64,000 nucleotides of DNA from Natronomonas moolapensis 8.8.11 (lineage in GTDB: Archaea; Halobacteriota; Halobacteria; Halobacteriales; Haloarculaceae). This document shows positions 25,480-34,161 of the stretch, piece by piece (positions within the stretch are counted from its first letter, which is position 1; each line of letters opens with the position of its first letter). The stretch spans positions 1,798,001 to 1,862,000 of the forward strand of contig NC_020388.1 of the NCBI RefSeq assembly GCF_000591055.1, given 5' to 3'. Both the position numbers and the translations under genes were made by a program. The notes beneath the pieces were generated by a model that made no database searches, was not told the DNA's origin, and saw only the letters and a list, made by a program, of their open reading frames with translations.

Positions 25480-26400
25480 ATGGAAACCGGTAGCCGCCCG
25501 ATCGAGGCGTTCGACGGCGGGTTCGACCTCGCGACGACGCTGGAGAGTGGCCAGTCGTACCTGTGGCGACGGGACGACGGTCGGACCTACGCGGGCGAGA
25601 CCGACGGCTCACCGTGGTACTATACGGTACTTCCCGGAACGACGACGGCGACGAACGAGCCGGAGGTCCTCCGCGTCCGACAGGTCGACGAACGCCTCGA
25701 GTGGGCGTCGTCTACCGAAAACGCCTACGACCGCCTCGAACACCTCCTGCGGCTGGACGACGATCTGGATTCGATCGTCGAGGCGACGCCGGCCGATCCC
25801 CTCCTCGACCGAGCCTACGACGCCCACCGGGGGATGCGACTCGTCCGTGACCCCCCGTTCGGTTGTCTGATCTCGTTCATCTGCTCGGCGCAGATGCGTG
25901 TCGCACGAATCCACGGGATGCAGACCGCCCTTGCCGAGACGTACGGCGAAGCCGTCACCTTCGACGGGGAGACCTACCACGCATTTCCGGCGCCGTCGGC
26001 GCTGGCGGCGGCGACGGAGGCCGAACTCCGCGAGCTTTCGTTGGGGTATCGGGCCCCCTACGTCCAGCGAACTGCCGAGATGGTCGCGGAGGGCGAGGCG
26101 CGTCCGGACGAGGCGCGCGGCCTCGAGTACGCGAAAGCCCGCGAGTCGCTGACCCGATTCGTCGGCGTCGGCGAGAAAGTCGCCGACTGTGTGCTCCTGT
26201 TCTCGCTCGGGTATCTCGAGGCGGTGCCGCTGGACACGTGGATCCGGAGCGCGATCGAGGAGCACTACCCGGACTGCGAGCGGGGGAGTTACGCCGAGAC
26301 GTCGCGGGCGATCCGGGCTCGGTTCGGCGAGGCGTACGCCGGATACACCCAGACGTACGTCTTCCATCACCTCCGAACCGGCGGAGACGACGCCGCTTGA
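25480..26400 (+). CDS. ogg: 8-oxoguanine DNA glycosylase/AP lyase (OGG1-like)
   Basis: This base-excision-repair enzyme is of the HhH-GPD superfamily. The hairpin-helix-hairpin-G/P..D motif reads VGVGEKVADCVLLFSLGYLE, then A-V-P-L-D-T-W. It puts the Schiff-base lysine at 233 and the catalytic aspartate at 252, the same 19-residue spacing as Lys249/Asp268 of human OGG1. The N-terminal domain includes L-E-S-G-Q-S-Y-L-W-R, matching the OGG Gly-Gln substrate loop. At 306 aa it is of archaeal/eukaryotic OGG1 size. It starts at the ATG of METGSRPIEAF and is divergent from UPF0212. Confidence 0.88.
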   Translation: METGSRPIEAFDGGFDLATTLESGQSYLWRRDDGRTYAGETDGSPWYYTVLPGTTTATNEPEVLRVRQVDERLEWASSTENAYDRLEHLLRLDDDLDSIVEATPADPLLDRAYDAHRGMRLVRDPPFGCLISFICSAQMRVARIHGMQTALAETYGEAVTFDGETYHAFPAPSALAAATEAELRELSLGYRAPYVQRTAEMVAEGEARPDEARGLEYAKARESLTRFVGVGEKVADCVLLFSLGYLEAVPLDTWIRSAIEEHYPDCERGSYAETSRAIRARFGEAYAGYTQTYVFHHLRTGGDDAA

Positions 26401-26505
26401 TACCCGGGATACAAGCGGGGGGTCACTTCGGCCGACGGTACGTACGCGTCAGGGGGCTGTCGGAGGCTCACCGGGAGCCCCCGGCGCGCGTCACGTCGAG
26501 CGGTG

Positions 26506-27213
26506 CTAGATACCGCCGTGCCTCCGGGCGCCCCGTCGGTACAGCCCGGTAAACGCGTACACGCCGACCAGCAGGACGACCGCGGTACCGGCCGCACCGA
26601 CGCCGACCTCGATCGCTGGCGGAACGAGCGAGGTGTAGACGCCGACGGCTGTCACCGCAGCGAGGCCGAGCGCCGCGAGGAGCGTGACGGCTGCGACGGG
26701 GACCGGATCGGTTCGGACTCGGGCGTGACCAATCTTGATAGCCTGCTCGATCGATTGATTTTCGAGCACGACCGCGACGAGCACGAAGGGGATGTGAGCG
26801 AGCACGACGAAGCCCGGAACGACGAGCAGCGCGAACCCGAGTGCCGTCGCGATGCCGCCGCCAACCACGACGCCGGCCACGCGGGCGAACTGTCCGACTC
26901 CGACAGCGGAGGAAGTGGCACTCGTAGTGTGACCGGTGGATTCGGCGGCCGCGTGAACAAACAACGAGAGGCTATACGTCATCGCGATACCGCTGATACC
27001 CAGTAGCGCCCCAGCACCCAACAGGGTGAGCGGAGCGGCAACGATAGCCCGCTGTGGCACGCCCGGAAGGACGGGCTGTAACCGGAACAACGCGGTGTTC
27101 AACCCCAGGTTGAACGCGTAGGTAGCGAGGACGAAAATGAGGGCTGGGACGACGGGATGCCAGTCTCGGGCGGTCAGGCGTTTGGTTTCGTTCGAACCGA
27201 GCTGCGAGGCCAT
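26506..27213 (-). CDS. Polytopic membrane protein of unknown function
   Basis: About 235 aa with five or six hydrophobic helices (for example ALIFVLATYAFNLGLNTALF and VAAVTLLAALGLAAVTAVGV) and charged cytoplasmic loops. There is no signal peptide and there are no catalytic motifs. It resembles the many haloarchaeal DUF4013-like integral membrane proteins, but I cannot assign a family. It is divergent from a lipoprotein gene across an AT-rich region with TATA-like elements in both directions. Confidence 0.65.
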   Translation of the reverse strand: MASQLGSNETKRLTARDWHPVVPALIFVLATYAFNLGLNTALFRLQPVLPGVPQRAIVAAPLTLLGAGALLGISGIAMTYSLSLFVHAAAESTGHTTSATSSAVGVGQFARVAGVVVGGGIATALGFALLVVPGFVVLAHIPFVLVAVVLENQSIEQAIKIGHARVRTDPVPVAAVTLLAALGLAAVTAVGVYTSLVPPAIEVGVGAAGTAVVLLVGVYAFTGLYRRGARRHGGI

Positions 27214-27380
27214 ACCCCTGGTTAGTGTACGTGGTTGTTTTAAATTTTTGTAATTTAAAGTATATATCCTCTCATCGAACGCTGATATGGCGTCGAAGAC
27301 GGCCTGAAAGCCACGATCGGGTCAGACAGGCGTCAGACACGAACCATAGATTTATTGGAACGAAGCCAAACGTACCGCGC

Positions 27381-28340
27381 GTGCACCGACGAGCCCTCCT
27401 GGCAGCTATCGCGCCATTGACAGCGGGATGTTTCGGGACGACGCGAAGTCGATCCAGCGAACCGGCTGACACGCCGGAGCCGAACGACACGCCGGAGCCG
27501 AACAACACGCCAGAGCCGACGGATACGCCGGAGCCCGGACCGTCCGAAGACGAACGGAGAGCGGGGGCAGACGCCATCGTGGAGGCGCAAAACCAACTCA
27601 GAGAGGCCGTCTACATCTACACGGACGGGGTCTCCGCCGACCTGCTCGACGTCTCGGCGGAGACGACCGGATTCGACGACCGAGCCGTGCTGTTGAAGCT
27701 CTCCGACGCCCAGACCGCGATCGGCGAGGCAGAACGGGCAGCGACGACGACTGAACAGACTGAGACCGTCGGGTCGCTGCGCGAGCTACACCGGTATCTA
27801 ACGCAGGCGACTGACCTGCAGGCGTGGTTGATCGACGGCCGCGATGCCGTTCTCAACGCCTACGATGCGATCGACGACAGGGACGGCGAGGACGCGGTCG
27901 AATCGGAACTCGACGCTGTCGCGAGCGCCGTGGAAAACGCTTCGGATCCGTTCGAGGCCGCCTCGGACGTCGATTCGGGGAGCATGGACGCTATCGACGC
28001 GATCAGTGCTGACGAGTACGAGGACAAACAGCGACAGTTCGAGGTCGAACTCGACGCGTTAGAGCGCCTCGAAGGGGCGCTATCGACGATTCACGCCCAG
28101 TCCACCAACCTCGAAGACGCCCGGAACGACATCGACGACGGGGACTACGACGCCGCCGAGAACACGGCCGACAGGGCCAGCGACGAACTCGACGATACGA
28201 TCGACGACCTGGAGGACCTCGAGGGGAACCTGTCGTCGGAGGCCGACGCGTTCGAGGACCCGACTGAGGACGTACTGAAGCTGACCCGGGACTACGAGGA
28301 CGAAGCCGCGTCGGTCGAAGACGAGGCGCAGGCGGAGTAG
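27381..28340 (+). CDS. Lipoprotein with a TPEP-repeat stalk and helical domain
   Basis: About 319 aa. The N-terminus (VHRRALLAAIAPLTAGCFG) has Arg-Arg and a lipobox cysteine, indicating Tat or Sec export and a lipid anchor. Residues of about 28-55 are tandem T-P-E-P-N-D/N units, a likely extended stalk through the S-layer. The rest is acidic and helical with coiled-coil character (ELDDTIDDLEDLEGNLSSEA). GTG at 27381 is chosen because it begins the signal peptide; a TATA-like TAGATTTATT lies about 27-36 nt upstream. Function is unknown, possibly a surface binding or structural protein. Confidence 0.72.
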   Translation: MHRRALLAAIAPLTAGCFGTTRSRSSEPADTPEPNDTPEPNNTPEPTDTPEPGPSEDERRAGADAIVEAQNQLREAVYIYTDGVSADLLDVSAETTGFDDRAVLLKLSDAQTAIGEAERAATTTEQTETVGSLRELHRYLTQATDLQAWLIDGRDAVLNAYDAIDDRDGEDAVESELDAVASAVENASDPFEAASDVDSGSMDAIDAISADEYEDKQRQFEVELDALERLEGALSTIHAQSTNLEDARNDIDDGDYDAAENTADRASDELDDTIDDLEDLEGNLSSEADAFEDPTEDVLKLTRDYEDEAASVEDEAQAE

Positions 28341-28418
28341 CTACGCAGACTCCAGGGATCGTCGTACGCCCCCGCCGACTGCCGCCGGATTTTTGTCCCG
28401 AACCGTCCGAGAGTCGGC

Positions 28419-28697
28419 ATGGACGATCGGATCCGCGCACACGTCTTCGTCTCCGGGCGCGTCCAGGGCGTCTACTACCGCGCGACGACGCGCGACACCG
28501 CCCGCGAGCGCGGCGTCGACGGCTGGGTGCGAAACCTCGACGACGGCCGCGTCGAGGCCGTCTTCGAGGGGACAGAGGCGACCGTCGAGTCGATGGTCGA
28601 GTGGTGTCACACCGGCAGTCCGAACGCCCGCGTCGACGACGTCGAGGTCGAGTACGGCGAGCCGACCGGGATCGAGGGGTTCGAAATCCGACGGTAG
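28419..28697 (+). CDS. acyP: Acylphosphatase
   Basis: This 92-aa enzyme hydrolyses acylphosphates such as acetyl-phosphate and 1,3-bisphosphoglycerate. The phosphate-binding loop G-R-V-Q-G-V-Y-Y-R contains the catalytic Arg, and G-W-V-R-N-L-D-D-G-R-V-E supplies the catalytic Asn. The length is exactly that of the family. It lies 67 nt upstream of the nnr gene on the same strand, so the two may form an operon. Confidence 0.93.
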   Translation: MDDRIRAHVFVSGRVQGVYYRATTRDTARERGVDGWVRNLDDGRVEAVFEGTEATVESMVEWCHTGSPNARVDDVEVEYGEPTGIEGFEIRR

Positions 28698-28764
28698 GTG
28701 CCCACCGCCGCGCGGTGGGTGCGCCGCCGCAACGGTTAGTTCGATCCGGCGAGAAGCCCCGCGC

Positions 28765-30204
28765 ATGATCTCGAGCACCGAGATGGCCGTCGTGGACGAA
28801 AACGCCGCGGCGCTCGGCGTGCCGCGCAAACAACTGATGGAGTCCTCGGGCAACGCCGTCGCGCACGCCGTTCGCGAGGTGGCCGACCCCGGGGCGTCGG
28901 TCGAGCTGGTCTGTGGGCGCGGCAACAACGGCGGCGACGCGTTCGTCGCCGCGCGGTTCCTCGACGGATACGACGTCACCGTCCACCTCCTCGGCCGCCG
29001 GGAGACGATCACGACCGACATCGCGCGGGAGAACTGGGACGCGCTCCGGTCGGCCGACATCGACGCGCAGCGGGTCGGGGACTCGCGCTCGCTTGAGTTC
29101 GGCGATCCCGAGGTAATCGTCGACGCGATGCTCGGCACCGGCGTCACGGGCGCGCTCAGAGAGCCCGAAGCGACGGCTGTGGGGGCGATCAACGACGCCG
29201 ACGCAGCGGTCGTGGCCGTCGACGTTCCCTCCGGGATCGACGCCGACACCGGCGATAGCGAGGGACCCGCGGTCGAGGCCGACCGCGTCGTCACCTTCCA
29301 CGACGGGAAGCCCGGGCTCGCGTCCGTCGACGCCGACGTGACCGTCGCGGACATCGGCATCCCGACGGCCGCCGAGCGGGTAGTCGAGCGGGGCGACCTG
29401 CTGCGACTCGCCCGCGACCCGACAGCGCACAAGGGGGAGTTCGGCCGCGTCCTCGTGGTCGGTGGCGGCCCCTACACCGGCGCGCCGGCCCTCGCCGCGC
29501 AGGCGGCCCTCCGGGCGGGCGCGGACCTGGCGTACGTCGCCTGCCCGGAGACGGTCGCCGGCGGGGTACAGGGCTACAGCGAGAACCTGATCGTCCGCCC
29601 GCAGGCCGGCGATCTGCTCGCGCCGTCGAGCGTCCCGGAGTTGCTCGAAACCGCGTCGGGCATGGACGCGGTCGTGTTCGGTCCCGGACTCGGGGACGCC
29701 GACGCATCCCTCGAGGCGGCCACGGCGTTCCTCGAGGCGTTCGACGGGACCGCCGTCGTCGACGCCGACGCCCTGCAGGTCGTCCCGGACGTCGACACCG
29801 AGGCGACGCTCGTCTGTACGCCACACCAGGGGGAACTCGAGGCGATGGGCGGGCCGGCGGCCGTCGATACCGACGAACGGGCAGCGCTCGTCGCTGACTT
29901 CGCGGCCGACCTCGGGGTCACGCTGCTCGTGAAGGGGGCAGTCGACGTGATCTCCGACGGCGAGCGGACCCGGGTCAACCGGACGGGTAACCCGGGGATG
30001 ACCGTCGGCGGCACCGGCGACGTGCTCGCCGGCGTGACGGGCGCGATGACGTGTCCGCTCGAACCGATCCACGCGGCTGCGCTCGGCGCGTACGCCAACG
30101 GGCGCGCTGGCGACCTCGCCGTCGAGGAGTACGGCCACGGGCTGGTCGCGACCGACCTCCTCGGGGCCGTGCCGGCGGCGCTGTGGCCCGACGGCGAGAA
30201 CTGA
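28765..30204 (+). CDS. nnr: Bifunctional NAD(P)H-hydrate repair enzyme (epimerase + dehydratase)
   Basis: This metabolite-repair enzyme of about 479 aa has two domains. The N-terminal YjeF_N/NnrE domain (residues 1 to about 215) contains C-G-R-G-N-N-G-G-D-A-F-V-A-A-R and epimerises NAD(P)HX. The C-terminal carbohydrate-kinase-like NnrD domain contains H-K-G-E-F-G-R-V-L-V-V-G-G, T-P-H-Q-G-E-L, L-V-K-G-A and G-N-P-G-M-T-V-G-G-T-G-D-V-L, and dehydrates NAD(P)HX using ADP or ATP. It follows acylphosphatase and precedes moaC on the same strand. Confidence 0.92.
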   Translation: MISSTEMAVVDENAAALGVPRKQLMESSGNAVAHAVREVADPGASVELVCGRGNNGGDAFVAARFLDGYDVTVHLLGRRETITTDIARENWDALRSADIDAQRVGDSRSLEFGDPEVIVDAMLGTGVTGALREPEATAVGAINDADAAVVAVDVPSGIDADTGDSEGPAVEADRVVTFHDGKPGLASVDADVTVADIGIPTAAERVVERGDLLRLARDPTAHKGEFGRVLVVGGGPYTGAPALAAQAALRAGADLAYVACPETVAGGVQGYSENLIVRPQAGDLLAPSSVPELLETASGMDAVVFGPGLGDADASLEAATAFLEAFDGTAVVDADALQVVPDVDTEATLVCTPHQGELEAMGGPAAVDTDERAALVADFAADLGVTLLVKGAVDVISDGERTRVNRTGNPGMTVGGTGDVLAGVTGAMTCPLEPIHAAALGAYANGRAGDLAVEEYGHGLVATDLLGAVPAALWPDGEN

Positions 30205-30273
30205 GCGGCGCGGCGCCGGCGAATTAAGCCGGGGTGCCGGTGGATTCATCGCCCTCCCGTCGAAAGGTGGCCT

Positions 30274-30756
30274 ATGAGCGACGGATCGGATCTCACACAC
30301 GTCACCGAGGAGGGCGACGCACAGATGGTCGACGTCGGCGACAAACCCGACAGCGCGCGCCGGGCGGTGGCCCGCGGGCGGATCGAACTCGATCCCTCGA
30401 CGGTCGAGTCGATCCGGGCGAACGAACTCGAGAAGGGGGACGTCCTCGCGGTCGCCCGCGTCGGGGCGGTCGACGCCGTCAAACACACCTGGGAGACGAT
30501 CCCGATGTGCCACCAGATCCCGATCACGAACGTCGAGACGGAATTCGACGTCGGCGATGCCGAAATCGAGTTGTCCGTCGCCGTCGAGACGACGGGCAAG
30601 ACGGGCTGTGAGATGGAGGCTTTAGAGGGCGTCACGACGGGGTTGAACGTGATCTGGGACATGGTGAAGGCCGCCGAAAAGGACGCCGAGGGGGGGTATC
30701 CGGGCACGCGGATCGGCGGCGTCGAGGTCGTCTCGAAGGAGAAACGAAAACTGTAG
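30274..30756 (+). CDS. moaC: Cyclic pyranopterin monophosphate synthase
   Basis: MoaC converts 3',8-cyclo-GTP from MoaA into cPMP in molybdenum-cofactor synthesis. The motif IPMCHQIPITNVETEF and the downstream E-T-T-G-K-T-G-C-E-M-E-A-L-E-G-V, G-L-N-V-I-W-D-M-V-K contain the active-site residues. The length of 160 aa is normal. It follows nnr by about 70 nt, and its partner moaA is 23 kb away on the other strand. The gene converges with hflX. Confidence 0.95.
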   Translation: MSDGSDLTHVTEEGDAQMVDVGDKPDSARRAVARGRIELDPSTVESIRANELEKGDVLAVARVGAVDAVKHTWETIPMCHQIPITNVETEFDVGDAEIELSVAVETTGKTGCEMEALEGVTTGLNVIWDMVKAAEKDAEGGYPGTRIGGVEVVSKEKRKL

Positions 30757-30772
30757 GCCGTCCCGACGATCG

Positions 30773-32080
30773 CTACTCGAGCGCCGGCGTCGGCAACTCC
30801 CCGGCCTTCGAGCGCGCCTTCTCGATAATGGCTGGGCGGGCCTCGAACTCGACTGTGACGTCGTCCGCGTAGTCGACCGACTCTACGTGGGCGTGGTCGT
30901 GGACCCACGACACGAGGCTCATAGTCTCTTCCGTCATCGGGACGACGAGGCGCTCGCGCCGCCAGGCGGGCAACTCCTCGTCGATTCGGGCGCGCAGGTC
31001 GTCGACGTTCGCCCCCGCCTTTGCGCTTACGACTACTGGATCCTCGGCGAGGGCCGACAGTGCGTCGCGCTTTTCGGCCAGTTCGCCGTCGTCGACGAGG
31101 TCGGCCTTGTTCAGGACGGTGACGATCGGGGCCTCGTTGCGCTCGTAGAGTGTGTCGTGACACGTGACGAGTTTCTCGCGGATCTCCTCTATGGGGTCGG
31201 AAGCGTCGACGACGAGCAACACCAGGTCGGCCCGGTACACCTCCGAGAGCGTCGATCTGAACGACTCGACGAGCCAGTGGGGAAGATCGGAAATGAATCC
31301 GACCGTGTCGGTCACCAGCACGTCCCGGCGGTCGAACTCCGCCCGGCGGGTAGTCGTCCCGAGCGTCGTAAAGAGGCGATTCTCCGACTCGGCGGTCGCA
31401 TCCAGGTCCGGATGGAGACCCTCGTTTTCGTCGATGTCGAGGTCGCTCGCCAGACGGCGCAGAAGCGTCGACTTGCCGGCGTTGGTGTATCCCGCCAGCG
31501 CGACGAGGTCGAATCCCGACTCGCGACGCTGCTCGCGGCGGTGGGCCTCGGTCCGCTCGATGCGGTCCAGCTCGTCGTCGATCCGGCTGATCTGTGCCTT
31601 GATATCGCGCTCGCGGGATTCGTCGTACTCCCCCAGCCCCATAAAGCCCGGCCGCTCGTCGCGTTTCGCGAGCGACGCCTTCGCCTCGGCGCGCGGCAGC
31701 TCATAACGGAGTTCGGCGAGTTCGACCTGCAGCTGGGCCTTCTTTGTCCGGGCGCGCTGGCCGAAGATGTCGAGGATGAGCTTGAACCGGTCGATCACCT
31801 CTATGCCCTCCGGGAGTTCGTTCCCGAGGTTGTACGTCTGATACGGCCCGAGGCGGTTGTCGAAGACGACCGTCGTCGCGTCGGTTTCGGCGACGAGCGC
31901 CGCGAGCTCGGCCACCTTTCCCTCCCCGAGACAGAGTGCGGGGTCCTCGGTCCGCGCCTGTGTCACCTCGCCGACGACCGTGTAGCCGGCCGCCCTGGCG
32001 AGGTCGCGTATCTCTTCCGTGTCCGGGTGGCCGTCGTCGACGCGCTTTGCGACGACCGCCCGACCGTTCGTTCCAGTCAC
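30773..32080 (-). CDS. hflX: GTPase HflX
   Basis: HflX is a ribosome-associated GTPase involved in rescue or splitting of stalled ribosomes. It has the N-terminal HflX domain (residues of about 10-180), a coiled linker (DDELDRIERTEAHRREQRRE), and a G domain with G1 G-Y-T-N-A-G-K-S-T, G3 D-T-V-G-F-I-S-D-L-P-H and G4 N-K-A-D. It starts at GTG 32080 (VTGTNGRAVV). A TATA-like ATAAATA lies about 24-34 nt upstream, in the region divergent from the HTH-CBS regulator. Confidence 0.93.
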   Translation of the reverse strand: MTGTNGRAVVAKRVDDGHPDTEEIRDLARAAGYTVVGEVTQARTEDPALCLGEGKVAELAALVAETDATTVVFDNRLGPYQTYNLGNELPEGIEVIDRFKLILDIFGQRARTKKAQLQVELAELRYELPRAEAKASLAKRDERPGFMGLGEYDESRERDIKAQISRIDDELDRIERTEAHRREQRRESGFDLVALAGYTNAGKSTLLRRLASDLDIDENEGLHPDLDATAESENRLFTTLGTTTRRAEFDRRDVLVTDTVGFISDLPHWLVESFRSTLSEVYRADLVLLVVDASDPIEEIREKLVTCHDTLYERNEAPIVTVLNKADLVDDGELAEKRDALSALAEDPVVVSAKAGANVDDLRARIDEELPAWRRERLVVPMTEETMSLVSWVHDHAHVESVDYADDVTVEFEARPAIIEKARSKAGELPTPALE

Positions 32081-32130
32081 TCACGTGAGGCTACGGTGTC
32101 CCGGTATTTATGTCCGGCCCCGGCAGAAGA

Positions 32131-32157
32131 GTTTATATAACTATAAGTAATATAAAC
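32131..32157. promoter_or_regulatory. Palindromic operator/TATA region between hflX and the HTH-CBS gene
   Basis: GTTTATAT and ATATAAAC form a perfect 8-bp inverted repeat with an 11-nt spacer. The left half is also a TATA box 28-35 nt before the HTH-CBS start. A regulator bound here would compete with TBP/TFB, so autorepression by the adjacent helix-turn-helix protein is plausible. Confidence 0.5.
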
Positions 32158-32165
32158 GGACGAGC

Positions 32166-32708
32166 ATGGACCTGCCCACGCCGGCCGATCTCAAGGACCG
32201 CCGGACGGACCTGGATCTGACCCAAAGTGAACTCGCCGACCGGGCCGACGTCTCCCAGCCGCTGATCGCGCGCATCGAAGGCGGGGACGTCGACCCGCGG
32301 CTCTCGACGCTTCGGCGCATCGTTACCGCCCTCGACGAGGCCGAGAGCGCGGTGATGCACGCCGGCGACATCATGCACGAGGGCGTCGTCGACGTGGCGC
32401 CCGACGATAGCGTCCGGGAGGCCATCGACGTGATGGTCAAGGAGGGGTACTCACAGCTGCCGGTCGTCCGCGACGGGCGGCCACAGGGCATCATCTCCAA
32501 CTCCGACATCCGACAGCTCGACCCCGACAATGCGGGCGAGTTGCCGGTCGCCGAGGCGATGCGGGAATCGATCACGACCGTCGAACCCGACGCGACGCTG
32601 GACGAGGTCAACGCCCACCTGAACCACCAGGGTGCGGTGATGGTCGTCGACGACGGCCAGTTGCGTGGAATCATCACGGAAGCGGACGTCGCGGCGCACG
32701 TCTCCTAA
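32166..32708 (+). CDS. Helix-turn-helix regulator with two CBS domains
   Basis: The 180-aa protein begins with a Cro/CI-type HTH (residues of about 5-60: LTQSELADRADVSQPLIARI) and continues with a pair of CBS domains (about 65-120 and 125-180: VREAIDVMVKEGYSQLPVV, then D-D-G-Q-L-R-G-I-I-T-E-A-D). CBS pairs bind adenosine nucleotides, so this is probably a transcription factor that senses energy state. Similar HTH-CBS proteins are widespread in archaea. The promoter contains a palindrome that overlaps its TATA box. Confidence 0.88.
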   Translation: MDLPTPADLKDRRTDLDLTQSELADRADVSQPLIARIEGGDVDPRLSTLRRIVTALDEAESAVMHAGDIMHEGVVDVAPDDSVREAIDVMVKEGYSQLPVVRDGRPQGIISNSDIRQLDPDNAGELPVAEAMRESITTVEPDATLDEVNAHLNHQGAVMVVDDGQLRGIITEADVAAHVS

Positions 32709-32742
32709 AACACTCCGCGGGGGCGACGTCACGCCGGCAGTA

Positions 32743-33102
32743 TCAGTCCTCGTCTCCGTCTCCGGTCTCGAACGTATCGATGACGGAAAGCGGGACGTCC
32801 CGCAACGCACCGCCGATCTCGCTTTTCGCGATCCGCGAGGCGTGTTGTTCGCTGTCGGCGTTAAACACCTTCATTTCGAGCCCCAGCCCGACGAGCGCCG
32901 TGTCGGCGGCGATGAACGCCGAATCGAACGGCTCCCCGCAGGCCGGACACGGCGTCGACCCGACCTCGACCTCCACGTAGTCCATGTCGGCCTCGTTGAG
33001 TCGCCGTCCGGCCTCGCTGACCGCGACGCCGATCGCGTCGTCGATTGCTTCGACGTCACGAACCAGCCACGCGGCTTCCATCGCGACGAGATAGTTGCTC
33101 AT
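32743..33102 (-). CDS. UPF0212 (DUF555) protein, paralogue 2
   Basis: The 119-aa protein begins [20 protein letters not shown] and carries C-P-A-C-G as zinc pair, [11 protein letters not shown] and [13 protein letters not shown], parallel to paralogue 1 at 24.9 kb but without its acidic tail. Function is unknown. ATG at 33102 begins the conserved N-terminus; 40 upstream codons are non-coding. It converges with the HTH-CBS gene. Confidence 0.85.
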   Translation of the reverse strand: MSNYLVAMEAAWLVRDVEAIDDAIGVAVSEAGRRLNEADMDYVEVEVGSTPCPACGEPFDSAFIAADTALVGLGLEMKVFNADSEQHASRIAKSEIGGALRDVPLSVIDTFETGDGDED

Positions 33103-33329
33103 ACCGATCCGAAGCGGGGCCTGACGGATATCCCTATTGTTTCCCGCCGGTGCGTTCGTTCCCGCCCGCGGTGTGAGCCCCCGCCCGGTAGAGCGCGCCG
33201 TCCGGAACTCCGATGCGCGCACGTGACAAGCTTGGTCGAGGAGGTCCGGTCACGACGCGGCTCCGGGGCGCCGGTATCTGTGGCTCCCGGGGCCGATAGC
33301 TGGTACCCCGAACGTCGGTAACCGGAAGC

Positions 33330-33337
33330 TTTTATCA
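33330..33337 (+). promoter_or_regulatory. TATA box of psmB
   Basis: TTTTATCA lies 24-31 nt before the psmB ATG, consistent with a leaderless or very short-leader transcript. Confidence 0.5.
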
Positions 33338-33360
33338 GCGTCGGGCTGTATGATAATGTA

Positions 33361-34080
33361 ATGCGTCAACCTGACTCCTCCTTGCCGCGTACCGGACAGG
33401 ATCACACGCTCTCGCCGTACGAGCCCGAACTCGGTGACGTCCCCTCGAACGATCTCTCCGCGGAGGACCTCGAGAACGTCAACAAGACGGGGACCACGAC
33501 CATCGGGATCACGACCGCCGAGGGTGTCGTCATCGCGACCGATATGCGCGCCTCGCTCGGCGGTCGCTTCGTCTCCAACAAGAACGTTCAGAAAGTCGAG
33601 CAGATCCACCCCACGGCCGCGTTGACGCTCGTCGGGAGCGTCGGCGGCGCCCAATCGTTCATCCGGACGCTCCGGGCCGAGGTCGACCTCTACGAAACGC
33701 GCCGCGGCGAGGACATCTCGATCAGCGCTCTCGCGACGCTGGCCGGAAACTTCGCCCGCGGCGGGCCGTTCTTCGCGATCAACCCGATCCTGGGTGGCGT
33801 CGACGAGGAGGGCCACCACGTCTACTCGATCGACCCCGCCGGCGGCGTGATGGCCGACGATTACACGGTCACCGGGTCGGGCCTCATGGTCGCCCACGGG
33901 ACCCTCGAAGAGGGCTACGAGGACGACATGACGAACGACGAAGCCAAGCGCGTCGCCGCCTCCGCAATCAAGGCCGCCGTCGAGCGCGACACCGGCTCCG
34001 GCAACGGCGTCTACCTCGCGACGATCACCGACGAGGGCGTCGAAATCAACGGTCACAACGACTTCGACGACGTCTTATAG
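33361..34080 (+). CDS. psmB: Proteasome beta subunit (precursor)
   Basis: This is the catalytic subunit of the archaeal 20S proteasome. The propeptide is about 44 residues. Predicted autoprocessing at N-K-T-G | T-T-T-I-G-I exposes Thr45 as the N-terminal nucleophile. The active-site lysine equivalent lies near T-D-M-R-A-S-L-G-G-R, with G-S-V-G-G-A-Q and the Ser-Gly-Asn loop (G-S-G-N-G-V) toward the end. The 239-aa precursor matches haloarchaeal PsmB. It is followed by DNA ligase on the same strand with its own TATA-like element. Confidence 0.95.
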   Translation: MRQPDSSLPRTGQDHTLSPYEPELGDVPSNDLSAEDLENVNKTGTTTIGITTAEGVVIATDMRASLGGRFVSNKNVQKVEQIHPTAALTLVGSVGGAQSFIRTLRAEVDLYETRRGEDISISALATLAGNFARGGPFFAINPILGGVDEEGHHVYSIDPAGGVMADDYTVTGSGLMVAHGTLEEGYEDDMTNDEAKRVAASAIKAAVERDTGSGNGVYLATITDEGVEINGHNDFDDVL

Positions 34081-34161
34081 GGTCGCTGACAGGCGACGGC
34101 GGTCGCACCGACGACTTCGGATCTTTTAATCGCGGCCGACCAGTACCTGACAGCCGTGCCT

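Noticed and set aside
27478-27540. Short tandem repeats that might be a CRISPR-like array
   Set aside because: They encode TPEP units of the lipoprotein stalk in frame; there are no spacers.
28003-30513. 836-codon minus-strand open frame
   Set aside because: It lies opposite nnr, acylphosphatase and the lipoprotein gene. Its arginine-rich composition and lack of motifs mark it as a shadow of GC-rich coding DNA.
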